The notes: generated from the sequence alone by a model not told the origin. Shown: positions 1-7,311, counted from the first letter of the stretch. The stretch: 22,634 bases of DNA from DAOTUB01 sp034437455 (GCA_034437455.1 DAOTUB010000284.1:1-22634); one strand, 5' to 3'. A program made the numbers and translations.

Positions 1-27
1 ATCAACTGTTTTGAATTTGCGTGCCAT
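1..27 (-). CDS. 5' end of a divergent gene leaving the left edge (partial)
   Basis: On the minus strand an ATG at 27-25 is preceded by AGGAG with about 8 bases of spacing and reads MARKFKTVD before the window ends. The start context is good, but only nine codons are visible, so no domain can be seen. The short basic N-terminus vaguely resembles that of some transposases; this is memory, not evidence. Its presence implies that roughly positions 28-100 are a divergent intergenic region, which bears on where the next gene starts. Confidence 0.4.
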
Positions 28-39
28 AATCGTTGCTCC

Positions 40-477
40 TTGCCACAGACATCAGGTTTGTTTAGATGGCCGCAATTTTACCGCAAATCGAGTTCGGAGG
101 GAAGTCGCCTCTCCGACAAACTGCTAGTCATCGATGATTCATCGTTTCAGCGCAGCAAGATTCGTAGCGCTTTGGAAACGAGGGGGTATGAACTGCTCGA
201 AGCGGCTAGTGGGTACAAAGGGTTAGAGATGGCAATTGCCGACCAACCCGACTGCGTCTTGCTGGATCTCATCATGCCTGGGATGGGCGGTTTGGAGGTG
301 CTGCGCACGTTGCACAACCGGGAGATGAACGTACCCGTGGTCGTGCTCACCGCAGACATCCAGGGAAGCACGCGCCAGCGATGTTTGCAACTCGGCGCCA
401 CTGTCTTTGTCAACAAGCCTTTCGAAGAGAGCGAATTGATCCACGCCATCAGACAGGCGCTCGACGGCAAAGTATAG
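40..477 (+). CDS. CheY-like single-domain response regulator
   Basis: Single receiver domain. The acidic pair is in VIDDSS, the phospho-acceptor Asp is in LLDLIMP (codon 265-267), the conserved Thr is in VVLTAD and the conserved Lys is in VNKPF. There is no output domain, so it probably acts by protein-protein contact as a CheY-type messenger or phosphate sink. The start is unclear. The reading frame is open to the left edge, with TTG codons at 40 and 58. A strong Shine-Dalgarno GGAGGG at 96-101 places initiation at 109, where the codon is CTC and the protein would read as a typical receiver N-terminus, xSDKLLVIDD. Residues before that look non-coding. The following cheC-like gene begins 17 bases after the stop, so the two are probably co-transcribed. 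The receiver identity is secure; the N-terminus is not. Confidence 0.85.
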   Translation: MPQTSGLFRWPQFYRKSSSEGSRLSDKLLVIDDSSFQRSKIRSALETRGYELLEAASGYKGLEMAIADQPDCVLLDLIMPGMGGLEVLRTLHNREMNVPVVVLTADIQGSTRQRCLQLGATVFVNKPFEESELIHAIRQALDGKV

Positions 478-497
478 GAGGCCGCCCCATGTAAGTG
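477..497 (+). promoter_or_regulatory. Ribosome-binding site with ATG-TAA start-stop ahead of a GTG start
   Basis: GGAGG at 477-481 is followed at ideal distance by ATG (489-491), then directly by the in-frame stop TAA (492-494), then GTG (495-497), which opens the CheC frame. The best-placed start therefore encodes a one-codon peptide. CheC must start at the less well-spaced GTG, or the TAA is a mutation or sequencing error in codon 2. Confidence 0.6.
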
Positions 498-1097
498 ACG
501 GATGAGCAGATAGACGTCGTGAGGGAATTGATCAACATCGGGGTCGGCAGGGCCGCCGGTTCGCTGAACACGATGCTCCGCTCCCACGTTCGTTTGCAGG
601 TTCCCTCGGTTGAGGCGCTTTTGCCTTCCGCGCTGGAAGAGAGGATCCGTGAATTGGGAGAAGAGATGCTCTCCATTGTGCAGCTCACATTCCAGGGACC
701 CTTTTCCGGGACTGCGTCTTTGATCTTGCTGACCAGGAGCGCCGCCAAACTCGTGGCCGTCCTCACGGACGATGAACGGAACTCACTCAATCTCGACTCG
801 ACCCGAATTGGAACGCTCACCGAGGTGGGAAACATCGTCCTGAACGGGATAGTGGGCGTGATCGGCAACGAGATCGAACAATACATTCACTTTTCTGTGC
901 CCACCTATGCGGAGAACCCCGTTGAGGTTCTGCTGGCGCCCGGCGATTTCGACGACGACGCTATGGTCGTATGGGCGCAGGCGCAGTTCACCGTTGAGCG
1001 TCATCACATCGCCGGGGACATCATCCTGCTCTTTGAGATCGGTTTGTTCGACGTGTTGTGGGATGCCGTCAATCGAAAATCAGCCAGGGTTTTGTAA
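495..1097 (+). CDS. cheC: CheC-type CheY-phosphate phosphatase
   Basis: CheC proteins dephosphorylate CheY-P and bind CheD. Both duplicated phosphatase motifs are visible. The first is D-x3-E-x2-N with E11 and N14, followed after exactly 22 residues by P37. The second has E110 and N113, again followed after 22 residues by P136, although its first position is Gly rather than Asp/Ser. Keeping two E/N pairs in about 200 residues fits class I CheC rather than CheX. GTG at 495 is the only start compatible with an open frame, because the nearer ATG at 489 is followed by TAA. A terminator-like hairpin lies 36 bases downstream, and cheA has its own promoter region. CheD is encoded four genes downstream, so a CheC-CheD feedback loop is likely. 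Confidence 0.88.
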   Translation: MTDEQIDVVRELINIGVGRAAGSLNTMLRSHVRLQVPSVEALLPSALEERIRELGEEMLSIVQLTFQGPFSGTASLILLTRSAAKLVAVLTDDERNSLNLDSTRIGTLTEVGNIVLNGIVGVIGNEIEQYIHFSVPTYAENPVEVLLAPGDFDDDAMVVWAQAQFTVERHHIAGDIILLFEIGLFDVLWDAVNRKSARVL

Positions 1098-1132
1098 ACA
1101 ACCCAATGCCCGCTGATCGGAGAAAAATCACG

Positions 1133-1168
1133 CCGCGCACTCCAGGTGCGTGGCACTTTTAGTTTTTT
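1133..1168 (+). terminator. Probable intrinsic terminator after the cheC-like gene
   Basis: An 8-bp stem, CCGCGCAC (1133-1140) with GTGCGTGG (1146-1153), contains one G-U pair and has a 5-base loop. It is followed by CAC, TTTT, AG and TTTTTT. The T-run is slightly displaced from the stem, so termination may be partial. It separates the receiver/cheC pair from the cheA operon. Confidence 0.55.
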
Positions 1169-1200
1169 ACTTCTCACGTCTCACACATTGTGCCTCGCGA

Positions 1201-1266
1201 TTGGAAGGTTTTTGGAAGGTCAGAGGCTCATTTTACAAGGTGGTTGGAAGGTGAGGATAGTATAAT
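1201..1266 (+). promoter_or_regulatory. cheA promoter region with three phased TTGGAAGGT repeats
   Basis: Three exact copies of TTGGAAGGT start at 1201, 1212 and 1244, so start-to-start distances are 11 and 32 bases, about one and three helical turns. A perfect TATAAT lies at 1261-1266, 8 bases after the last copy. No good -35 hexamer sits 16-18 bases upstream, which fits an activator-dependent promoter with the third repeat over the -35 region. The rest of the 1098-1332 gap holds only the terminator above. Confidence 0.5.
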
Positions 1267-1332
1267 TGAGCCAAACAGTGTGTATTTCGGCGTTAGTTGT
1301 GGTTTCAGCAGGCCCTATGTGAGGTGAAAGCG

Positions 1333-3360
1333 ATGATGGGATTCCCATTGACCTTCGACATTGAAGCGGATGAAATAGAGATATTCCTCCAGGACGTCAA
1401 CGAGCATCTGCAGACGATGGAAGCGGGTATTTTGCGCCTGGAGCAGGCGGCTGACCTCGAGACCCTAAACGCGGTCTTTCGGGCCGCTCACACCCTCAAA
1501 GCGGTGGCCGCTACGGTGGGGCACCAGCAGATGGCCGAGCTGACTCACACCCTCGAGACTCTTTTTGACGCCATGCGCGAAGACGGCTTGCTCCCCACAC
1601 AAGCGGTGACGGACGAATTGCTGATCGCCGTAGATGTTCTCAAGGAATTGCGGGATGAAGTCGTCAGCTTGCAATCCAGTGGCGTGGACGTGACCGCCAC
1701 GCTAGACCGGCTGCGCACAATGATGGAAGGCGCCGTTGATGACCAGAAACCGGGTTTCTTGGCAAAAACCCGGTTTCTAGGCGAAGCGTCACACCGGTTG
1801 ACGCCGGGACAGACGACGCAGGCACAAAAGTACTACGAAGAAGGACACGCCATCCTGGAGATCGACGTCGCCGTCGCTGCTGAATGTTTCGCTCCGGCTG
1901 CCCGTCTCTTGCAAGCGGCGATGGCGCTGGAAGAGGTAGGCCAGATCGTCGCCCAACACCCCGCGCAACCTGATCTGCTCGAAGATCGTCAGGACGGCAA
2001 CCTGTGGCTCATCCTCGCGGCCCAGACCGACCAGAGCGCCATCGAAGAGTGTCTGGCGAGTGTTCCCGAGTTATCCGAATTTCGAGCGCGACCCTACGCC
2101 ATCGCTCCGATCTATGCGCCGCAGAACGCGGTCCATCAGGAGAGAGAAAAAACAGTGCGCATCAGCGTGGAGCGTCTCGATACCTTGATGAACCTGGTGG
2201 GAGAACTGGTCACCGACCGCACCCGCCTGACGCAGCTCGACGAGACGCTGAGCGCCGAGTTCGGCAAGAACGGAAACATCGGCAGGTTGGGCGAGATGGT
2301 GACTCATTTTGGTCGAGTCGTGGGCCAGTTGCAGGGAGAGGTGATGCAGGCTCGCATGTTGCCCATCGAGCATCTCTTTGAAAAGTTCCCGCGCCTGGTG
2401 CGCGACCTGGCCCGCGCCGCCGACAAGAAGGTAAATCTGGTCATTGAGGGCGCAGCCACGGAACTCGACCGCTCCGTCATCGAGATCATCGGTGACCCAC
2501 TGATACACCTGTTGCGCAATGCCGTGGACCACGGCATCGAACCCCCCGAGGAACGGGTCGCGGCGGGCAAACCGGAAACCGGCTCGATCTGGCTGGAGGC
2601 CGGGCACGAAGACGGACAGATCGTGATCACAGTCAAGGGCGATGGGCGGGGGATCGAACCGGCGCGGATACGAGCGGCTGCCGTAGAACGCGGCCTGCTT
2701 TCTGAGGAGGAAGCTGCTCGGCTCGACGACGACGCAGCCATCTCCCTGATCTTTGAGCCTAATCTATCCACCGCCGCGGAGGTCACCGACGTCTCGGGGC
2801 GGGGGGTAGGGCTGGACGTGGTACGCACCAACGTCAAGCGGCTCAGTGGAACAGTGGTCGTGGAAAGTGAAGTGGGGGCGGGCACAACCTTCCGCCTCAC
2901 GCTCCCCCTCACGCTGGCCATCGTACAGGCGATGCTGGTGGCCCTGGGGGAGGACGTGTACGCCATTCCCCTGACGGGCATCGTCGAGACGTTGTATTTG
3001 TCGGACGTGACGGTCAGCAGCGTGAAAGGCGTGCCGGTCATCCACTGGCGAGATTCTGTGCTGCCGCTGGTCTACTTGCGCCGATTCTTCTCTTGTCCAG
3101 GGGAAGAAACTGGATTTTTGGAAACCTCTCAGCAGGCCGTGGTGACGGTGGCGTGGGGCAAGCAGCAGATCGGCCTGGTGGTGGATGGACTGATCGGAAA
3201 ACGAGAAATTGTGATCAAATCGCTCAGCCCTATCCTCGGCAACGTGCCGGGACTATCGGGTTGTACCATTCTGGGCGACGGGCGCATTGCACTTATCATA
3301 GACGTGCCGGGCCTGGTTGGCGCTTGCTTGCAGGCTCAGAGACAGGAGAGGACGCCGTGA
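1333..3360 (+). CDS. cheA: Chemotaxis histidine kinase CheA
   Basis: CheA autophosphorylates on its Hpt domain in response to receptors and passes phosphate to CheY and CheB. Domains from the ATG at 1333 (675 aa): P1 Hpt about 1-115, with phospho-acceptor H53 in AAHTLK; a linker; a P2-like CheY/CheB-binding domain about 165-250; P3 dimerisation about 273-340 (VRISVERLDTLMNLVGELV); P4 kinase with N-box HLLRNAVDHG near 392, G1 box GDGRGIE near 436 (usually DDGRGID) and G2 box GRGVGLDVV near 489; P5 CheW-like from about 531. ATG 1333 is preferred over an upstream in-frame TTG because GAGGTG at 1321-1326 lies 6 bases before it. A near-perfect palindrome is inserted in frame in the P1-P2 linker (residues about 138-149). 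The stop overlaps the next start as GTGA. Confidence 0.97.
   Translation: MMGFPLTFDIEADEIEIFLQDVNEHLQTMEAGILRLEQAADLETLNAVFRAAHTLKAVAATVGHQQMAELTHTLETLFDAMREDGLLPTQAVTDELLIAVDVLKELRDEVVSLQSSGVDVTATLDRLRTMMEGAVDDQKPGFLAKTRFLGEASHRLTPGQTTQAQKYYEEGHAILEIDVAVAAECFAPAARLLQAAMALEEVGQIVAQHPAQPDLLEDRQDGNLWLILAAQTDQSAIEECLASVPELSEFRARPYAIAPIYAPQNAVHQEREKTVRISVERLDTLMNLVGELVTDRTRLTQLDETLSAEFGKNGNIGRLGEMVTHFGRVVGQLQGEVMQARMLPIEHLFEKFPRLVRDLARAADKKVNLVIEGAATELDRSVIEIIGDPLIHLLRNAVDHGIEPPEERVAAGKPETGSIWLEAGHEDGQIVITVKGDGRGIEPARIRAAAVERGLLSEEEAARLDDDAAISLIFEPNLSTAAEVTDVSGRGVGLDVVRTNVKRLSGTVVVESEVGAGTTFRLTLPLTLAIVQAMLVALGEDVYAIPLTGIVETLYLSDVTVSSVKGVPVIHWRDSVLPLVYLRRFFSCPGEETGFLETSQQAVVTVAWGKQQIGLVVDGLIGKREIVIKSLSPILGNVPGLSGCTILGDGRIALIIDVPGLVGACLQAQRQERTP
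1745..1778. repeat. Palindromic repeat inside the cheA linker
   Basis: AGAAACCGGGTTTCT (1745-1759) and AAAAACCCGGTTTCT (1764-1778) are inverted arms matching at 14 of 15 positions around a 4-base centre, and each arm is itself nearly palindromic. It is translated in frame (around QKPGFLAKTRFLG) in the flexible P1-P2 linker of CheA. It looks like a short dispersed palindromic element tolerated in coding sequence; its copy number in the genome cannot be judged here. Confidence 0.7.
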
Positions 3361-3974
3361 GAGAATCGGAGAAACAAAAAGAGATTTGGAGACGTTTGAT
3401 AGACGGGCCGCGGGGAGAGAATGCGTTGCGCACAGTGATGTGGCGGATGGCCTGCGATCTATCCAGTATGGTGGGCCGAACGATCGGCAACGGCGACCCC
3501 CAGGTGGAGGCGGTGCCTCTATCTGAGGTGGCTGTGCGCGCCGGCGATCTCGAAGCCGAGATGGTGGGCGTCTACCTGGTGATGCAGAGCGGACTGCGCG
3601 GGCAAGCACTGCTGATTTTACCCGTGACCTGCGCGTTGTGCCTGGCCGATCTACTGATGGACGAGCCGCTGGGCACGGCTACCTTTCTCGGTGAGATGGA
3701 ACGCTCGGCGTTGGCCGAGGTCGGCAACATGGCAGTCTCCTCCTTCCTCAACGCCGTGGCCACAAACACCGGGGCGGCGGAGTTGTTGCGGCCTTCCTCG
3801 CCGGCTGTGATGGTGGATATGTTGGGCGCGATTCTGGACGTGATCGTCACGCCGGTGGCCGCCGTGAGAGATGATCTCCTGATCATCGAAACGGTTCTCA
3901 AGGATGCCAAAGGTAACGTGCAGGCTCGTTTCTGGATGTTGCCCGATCCGGCGCTCCGGATAAGCGCCAACTGA
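3357..3974 (+). CDS. CheC/CheX-family protein with one recognisable phosphatase site
   Basis: A 205-aa protein whose GTG start overlaps the cheA stop (GTGA), indicating translational coupling; AGGAGAGG precedes it. The second CheC motif is clear: S-x3-E-x2-N with E121 and N124, in SALAEVGN. The expected proline is displaced slightly, with P at 22 and 25 residues after N rather than 23. The N-terminal copy of the motif (around residues 25-42) lacks the E/N pair. It is therefore a CheC-family protein with one likely active site, possibly hydrolysing CheY-P or binding CheD. Position between cheA and cheD supports a role in adaptation. It could also be classed as a CheC of another subclass or as CheX-like; sequence alone does not decide. 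Confidence 0.8.
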   Translation: MRESEKQKEIWRRLIDGPRGENALRTVMWRMACDLSSMVGRTIGNGDPQVEAVPLSEVAVRAGDLEAEMVGVYLVMQSGLRGQALLILPVTCALCLADLLMDEPLGTATFLGEMERSALAEVGNMAVSSFLNAVATNTGAAELLRPSSPAVMVDMLGAILDVIVTPVAAVRDDLLIIETVLKDAKGNVQARFWMLPDPALRISAN

Positions 3975-3989
3975 CCGTGGAGGCAGATC

Positions 3990-4517
3990 GTGACCGACAA
4001 CGTGCGCACCGTCTCTATTGGAGAAGTGATTGTAAGCAATGCCCTCGACGACGTGTTGGTGGCCTACGGGATCGGCTCGTGTGTGGCGGTTTGCCTGCAC
4101 GACCCGGTGGCAAAGATAGGCGGAATGCTGCATGCCTTGCTGCCAACCGCTCCTAACGGAAACCCCCGGGAAGGCAACCCGGAGCCTTCGGCAAAATATG
4201 TCGATCATGGCGTGTCGCTTCTGATCGGATCGCTCGTAGAGTTGGGCGCCAAACGCACCCGGCTGGTCGCGCAACTGTGCGGCGGCGCCCAGGTGCTGAA
4301 CGCCCCCGGCTTTGACGGCTGGTTGAACATTGGGGAGCGCAACGTGAAAGCGGCCCGGTCTGCCCTGCGGGCGGCGGGTCTCCGGATAAAGGCCCAGGCC
4401 ACCGGTGGGCAAATCGGTCGCACGGTGAGGCTCTACATCGCCGACGGACGAGTGACATTGAGAAGTCTGGGGCGGGGCGAACAACCCATAAGTAAAAGTG
4501 ACAAGTTGATAAGGTGA
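3990..4517 (+). CDS. cheD: CheD receptor glutamine deamidase
   Basis: CheD deamidates glutamines in chemoreceptors and binds CheC in Bacillus/Thermotoga-type systems. The catalytic Cys is C31 in GIGSCVAV and the His is H48 in GGMLHALLP. Also seen are the conserved GGA (LCGGAQVLN), NIGERN and TGGxxGR segments. Length (175 aa) is normal. At the position of the third catalytic-triad residue described in Thermotoga CheD (a Thr six residues before the Cys) there is A25, in VAYGIGSC. GTG 3990 is preceded by GGAGG at 3979-3983. It follows the CheC/CheX-like gene by 15 bases, consistent with one operon. Confidence 0.95.
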   Translation: MTDNVRTVSIGEVIVSNALDDVLVAYGIGSCVAVCLHDPVAKIGGMLHALLPTAPNGNPREGNPEPSAKYVDHGVSLLIGSLVELGAKRTRLVAQLCGGAQVLNAPGFDGWLNIGERNVKAARSALRAAGLRIKAQATGGQIGRTVRLYIADGRVTLRSLGRGEQPISKSDKLIR

Positions 4518-4564
4518 CGAGGAGAGATACGTGTTACACAATACACACATGATGCCCTCGTCAC
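4514..4564 (+). promoter_or_regulatory. Inverted repeat just upstream of the cheY ribosome-binding site
   Basis: GTGACGAGG (4514-4522, spanning the cheD stop) and CCTCGTCAC (4556-4564) are perfect 9-base inverted arms around a 33-base loop. The right arm ends 4 bases before the AGGAGG of cheY. In mRNA this could form a stem next to the Shine-Dalgarno, acting as a processing, stability or translation element. There is no T-run, so it is not an intrinsic terminator. Confidence 0.4.
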
Positions 4565-4581
4565 ATTCAGGAGGTTCAGAT

Positions 4582-4938
4582 ATGGCTAAAATCATGATCG
4601 TGGACGATAGCCTATTTATGCGCAACCGGATCGCCAACTTGCTCGCCAAGCAAGGCTACGAAACCATCGTGGCCGAGGATGGCGTGGCGGCTGTCAGCAC
4701 CTATCGGCGAGACAGGCCCGACGCGGTGTTGATGGACATCACGATGCCGCAGAAGGATGGCCTCAGTGCTCTGACGGAGATTCGTCGGCTCGATCCTCAG
4801 GCCATCGTCGTCATACTCACGGCGCTGAACCAAAAGCTGGCGGCGGCGCGGGCGATACATCTGGGAGCCAAGGACTTTTTGGTCAAGCCCGCTCCTCCCA
4901 GCCAGTTGATCGCGGCAGTGCGTAAAGCATTGGGATAA
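4582..4938 (+). CDS. cheY: CheY response regulator
   Basis: A 119-aa stand-alone receiver: acidic residues D8 and D9, phospho-acceptor D52 in VLMDITMP, Thr in VILTAL and Lys in FLVKPA. The location between cheD and cheB makes it the most likely cognate CheY of the CheA here. ATG 4582 has an ideal AGGAGG (4569-4574) 7 bases upstream, suggesting strong translation. An upstream in-frame GTG at 4531 is rejected because it falls inside the hairpin region and adds residues untypical of CheY. Its output target is unknown because no flagellar switch or pilus genes are in view. Confidence 0.93.
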   Translation: MAKIMIVDDSLFMRNRIANLLAKQGYETIVAEDGVAAVSTYRRDRPDAVLMDITMPQKDGLSALTEIRRLDPQAIVVILTALNQKLAAARAIHLGAKDFLVKPAPPSQLIAAVRKALG

Positions 4939-4942
4939 GGTG

Positions 4943-6025
4943 ATGCGAGTCCCGATTAACTCTACAGAGCTTGACCGAGCCTCGCCAAAGGACCGTTCCA
5001 TTCGCGTCCTGGTGGTAGATGACTCGGCTTTCATACGGCATTCGATCGCCAAGCGCCTGGAGGCGGACCCAGACATCACTGTGGCGGGCAGGGCTTACGA
5101 TGGGCTGGACGCGCTGACCCAAATAGCGGCCCTCAAACCCGACGTGGTCACGCTCGACGTGGAGATGCCGCGCATGGACGGCCTAGCCGCGTTGCGGCGC
5201 ATCATGGCGGAATATCCCACGCCAGTCATTATGCTCAGCGCGTACACCCGGCGCGGCGCCCGCGCCACCATCCAGGCGCTCATGCGGGGCGCGGTGGACT
5301 TTGTGCCCAAGCCGGCCATCCACGCCGAACTCGACGATGTCATCAAAGAGCTGATCGACAAGGTGAAAATTGCCGCCAGCGCGCCCGCTGCCTCTCGCCT
5401 TTCCTCCCTGCCCGTTCATCCAGGCCCCTCTCCTCCCAGGTCGAGACCGCGTCCAGTTCACAAGGGCGATCCCTTGATCATCATCGGGGCTTCTACCGGC
5501 GGGCCGCGCGCGCTGCAACAGATATTATCGGGGCTGCCCGCCGACCTGCCCGCCGCCGTGACGATGGTGCAACACATGCCCGCTGGCTTCACCGAGGCGC
5601 TGGCCCAGCGACTGAACGAAAGCAGCCCGCTCACCGTGCAAGAGGCGGCGCACGGCGACCGGCTGGCGCGGGGTCTGGCGCTGTTGGCCCCCGGCGGCTC
5701 TCACCTCCGATTCAACGGGCGCAGGCAGGTGAGCCTGGATCAGGGGCCGCGCTGCAACGGAGTGCGGCCCGCCCTGGACGTGAGTATGGAATCGGCGGCT
5801 GCCCGTCATGGCGCGGCCGTGATCGGCGTGGTGCTCACCGGCATGGGATCCGATGGCACGTTGGGTGCCAGGCAAGTCAAGGCCGCCGGGGGTAGAGTGG
5901 TCGCCGAGCACGAATCGACCAGCGTGGTGTACGGCATGCCGCGCAGTGTGATCGAGGCCGGACTGGCGGACCGGGTGGCGCCGCTGCCGGAGGTGGCTTT
6001 GACGTTGCTGGAGATGATCCGGTGA
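4943..6025 (+). CDS. cheB: CheB protein-glutamate methylesterase
   Basis: CheB removes methyl groups from chemoreceptors when phosphorylated by CheA. Receiver domain about residues 20-140, with phospho-acceptor D72 in TLDVEMPRMDG and Lys in VPKPA. A Pro/Ser/Arg-rich linker follows, then the methylesterase domain from about 175 to the end. The full catalytic triad is present: S184 in GASTGG, H211 in QHMP and D304 in GMGSDG. Length (about 360 aa) is normal. GTG 4940 and ATG 4943 are both possible starts directly after the cheY stop. The stop overlaps the cheR start (GTGA). This is the intact CheB of the cluster, unlike the second paralogue at 8116. Confidence 0.96.
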   Translation: MRVPINSTELDRASPKDRSIRVLVVDDSAFIRHSIAKRLEADPDITVAGRAYDGLDALTQIAALKPDVVTLDVEMPRMDGLAALRRIMAEYPTPVIMLSAYTRRGARATIQALMRGAVDFVPKPAIHAELDDVIKELIDKVKIAASAPAASRLSSLPVHPGPSPPRSRPRPVHKGDPLIIIGASTGGPRALQQILSGLPADLPAAVTMVQHMPAGFTEALAQRLNESSPLTVQEAAHGDRLARGLALLAPGGSHLRFNGRRQVSLDQGPRCNGVRPALDVSMESAAARHGAAVIGVVLTGMGSDGTLGARQVKAAGGRVVAEHESTSVVYGMPRSVIEAGLADRVAPLPEVALTLLEMIR

Positions 6026-6825
6026 ACGTGACGATGGAACCGCAGGAGTATACCTTCATCAAGCGCAAGGTGCTGAGCTTGACCGGCGTGGACTTGAACT
6101 GCTACAAGACTCAGCAGGTGCAGCGGCGTCTCCGAACGTATCTGGTCAAGTCGGGACATTCCGACTGGCACAAATTCTTTCGCGCTATACAGGACGGATC
6201 GGAAGAACTGTACAGGTTCAAGGACTATTTGACCATCAACGTCTCTTCCTTTTTTCGCGACGTGGGAAAATTCGAGTACCTGCGCGAGTCCATCTTGCCC
6301 GGGCTGATGCGCGGGCGCCCCCGGCTGCGGGTGTGGAGCGCGGGATGCTCGCACGGCCACGAGCCGTACTCGCTGGCCATCACGCTGGCCGAGGCGACTG
6401 GCTTTTATCGCCAGCACTACATCCTGGCCACCGACATTGACCGCTCTGCCCTGGAGCGATCCAAGGCCGGCGGCCCCTACTCTGCCAAAGAGGTGGAAAA
6501 AGCGCCTCCCGCTTTGCTCGCGCGATATTTCAAGGCCCGCGACGACGGCTACCATGTCACCGAGAGCCTGCGACGCAAGGTGAACTTTGGCTATCACAAT
6601 CTCCTGGCGGATCCCTTTGAGGGTGGATTCGATCTGATCGTCTGTCGCAACGTGGTGATCTATTTCACGTCTGAGGTGAAAAATCGCCTGTACAAACAGT
6701 TCTACGACGCACTGCGACCCGGCGGCGTGCTCTTTGTGGGCAGCACCGAGGTGGTATCCGGAGCCGCCAAGCTGGGGTTTGAGACGGCGGGCATCTCCTT
6801 CTATCGCCGCAATCACGTGGGATGA
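6022..6825 (+). CDS. cheR: CheR chemoreceptor methyltransferase
   Basis: CheR transfers methyl groups from S-adenosylmethionine to receptor glutamates. The N-terminal helical domain is about 1-70, with RRL near 36. TINVSSFFRD lies at 71-80, the SAM-binding motif SAGCSHGHEPYS near 106-117, and ATDID and CRNVVIYF follow, in CheR order. The usual CSTGEEPYS is here CSHGHEPYS, so the first Glu is replaced by His while the second is kept. At 267 aa the length is typical, and no C-terminal TPRs or pentapeptide-binding extension are evident. The GTG start overlaps the cheB stop by GTGA, so the two opposing adaptation enzymes are translationally coupled. Confidence 0.95.
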   Translation: MNVTMEPQEYTFIKRKVLSLTGVDLNCYKTQQVQRRLRTYLVKSGHSDWHKFFRAIQDGSEELYRFKDYLTINVSSFFRDVGKFEYLRESILPGLMRGRPRLRVWSAGCSHGHEPYSLAITLAEATGFYRQHYILATDIDRSALERSKAGGPYSAKEVEKAPPALLARYFKARDDGYHVTESLRRKVNFGYHNLLADPFEGGFDLIVCRNVVIYFTSEVKNRLYKQFYDALRPGGVLFVGSTEVVSGAAKLGFETAGISFYRRNHVG

Positions 6826-6879
6826 CGATCGCAGGGGGATTGTGACGGACCCGACGAAATTTGTCACAGGAGTTGTATC

Positions 6880-7311
6880 ATGACGACGCATCATAAAAAA
6901 GTGCTCATTGTAGAAGACAGCCCGGCCCAGGCGCTGATGCTTCAGCAGCGATTGGACCAGGAGGGGCTACAGACGCTCTGGGCCCCTGATGGACGGATTG
7001 GGGTGGCGATGGCGCGGCAACAGATGCCGGACGTGATCGTGCTCGACCTTGAAATGCCCGAAATGAACGGCTTTGAAGCGTGCAAGCTGCTGAAGGAGAA
7101 CGACCGCACGGCCAACATCCCCATCGTTATGCTCACGGTTCGCACCGAACCCAACGCATTGATGCAGGGGATCGACCTGGGGGCGATTGACTTTATTCCC
7201 AAGGATGCCTTTTCTGAAACCGTGCTCGTAGAGACATTGCGACAATTGCGTATCCTGGACGACCCTCAGAATGGGGAGTATAATGAACAGGAACCAGACC
7301 ATAGCGATTAA
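6880..7311 (+). CDS. Single-domain response regulator (first of a similar pair)
   Basis: A 143-aa receiver with E12 D13, phospho-acceptor D56 in VLDLEMP, Thr in VMLTVR and Lys in FIPKDAF. The FIPKDAF/YIPKDAF ending and the EDSPxQALxLQ opening are shared with the receiver at 7662, so the two are paralogues flanking the RsbT-like gene. The charged C-terminal tail after about residue 128 has no recognisable domain. AGGAG lies about 6 bases before ATG 6880. The gene end overlaps the start of the next gene by 29 bases in another frame, implying coupled expression. Confidence 0.9.
   Translation: MTTHHKKVLIVEDSPAQALMLQQRLDQEGLQTLWAPDGRIGVAMARQQMPDVIVLDLEMPEMNGFEACKLLKENDRTANIPIVMLTVRTEPNALMQGIDLGAIDFIPKDAFSETVLVETLRQLRILDDPQNGEYNEQEPDHSD

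Noticed and set aside
3101..3125. AAGAAACTGGATTTTTGGAAAC in the CheW-like part of cheA as a second copy of the 1745 palindrome
   Set aside because: Only loosely similar, with no convincing inverted partner; probably ordinary coding sequence.
6841..6868. TGTGAC...GTCACA dyad before the receiver gene, CRP-like
   Set aside because: The half-sites are 16 bases apart rather than the 6-base spacing of a CRP/FNR site, and no promoter hexamers align with it.
5806..6894. Long minus-strand open frame (362 codons) over cheB/cheR
   Set aside because: It lies antisense to two well-supported genes with clear motifs and has no family resemblance; long shadow frames are common in GC-rich DNA. The same applies to the 352-codon minus frame at 8854-9912 and the plus frames at 21109-22203 and 3093-3356.
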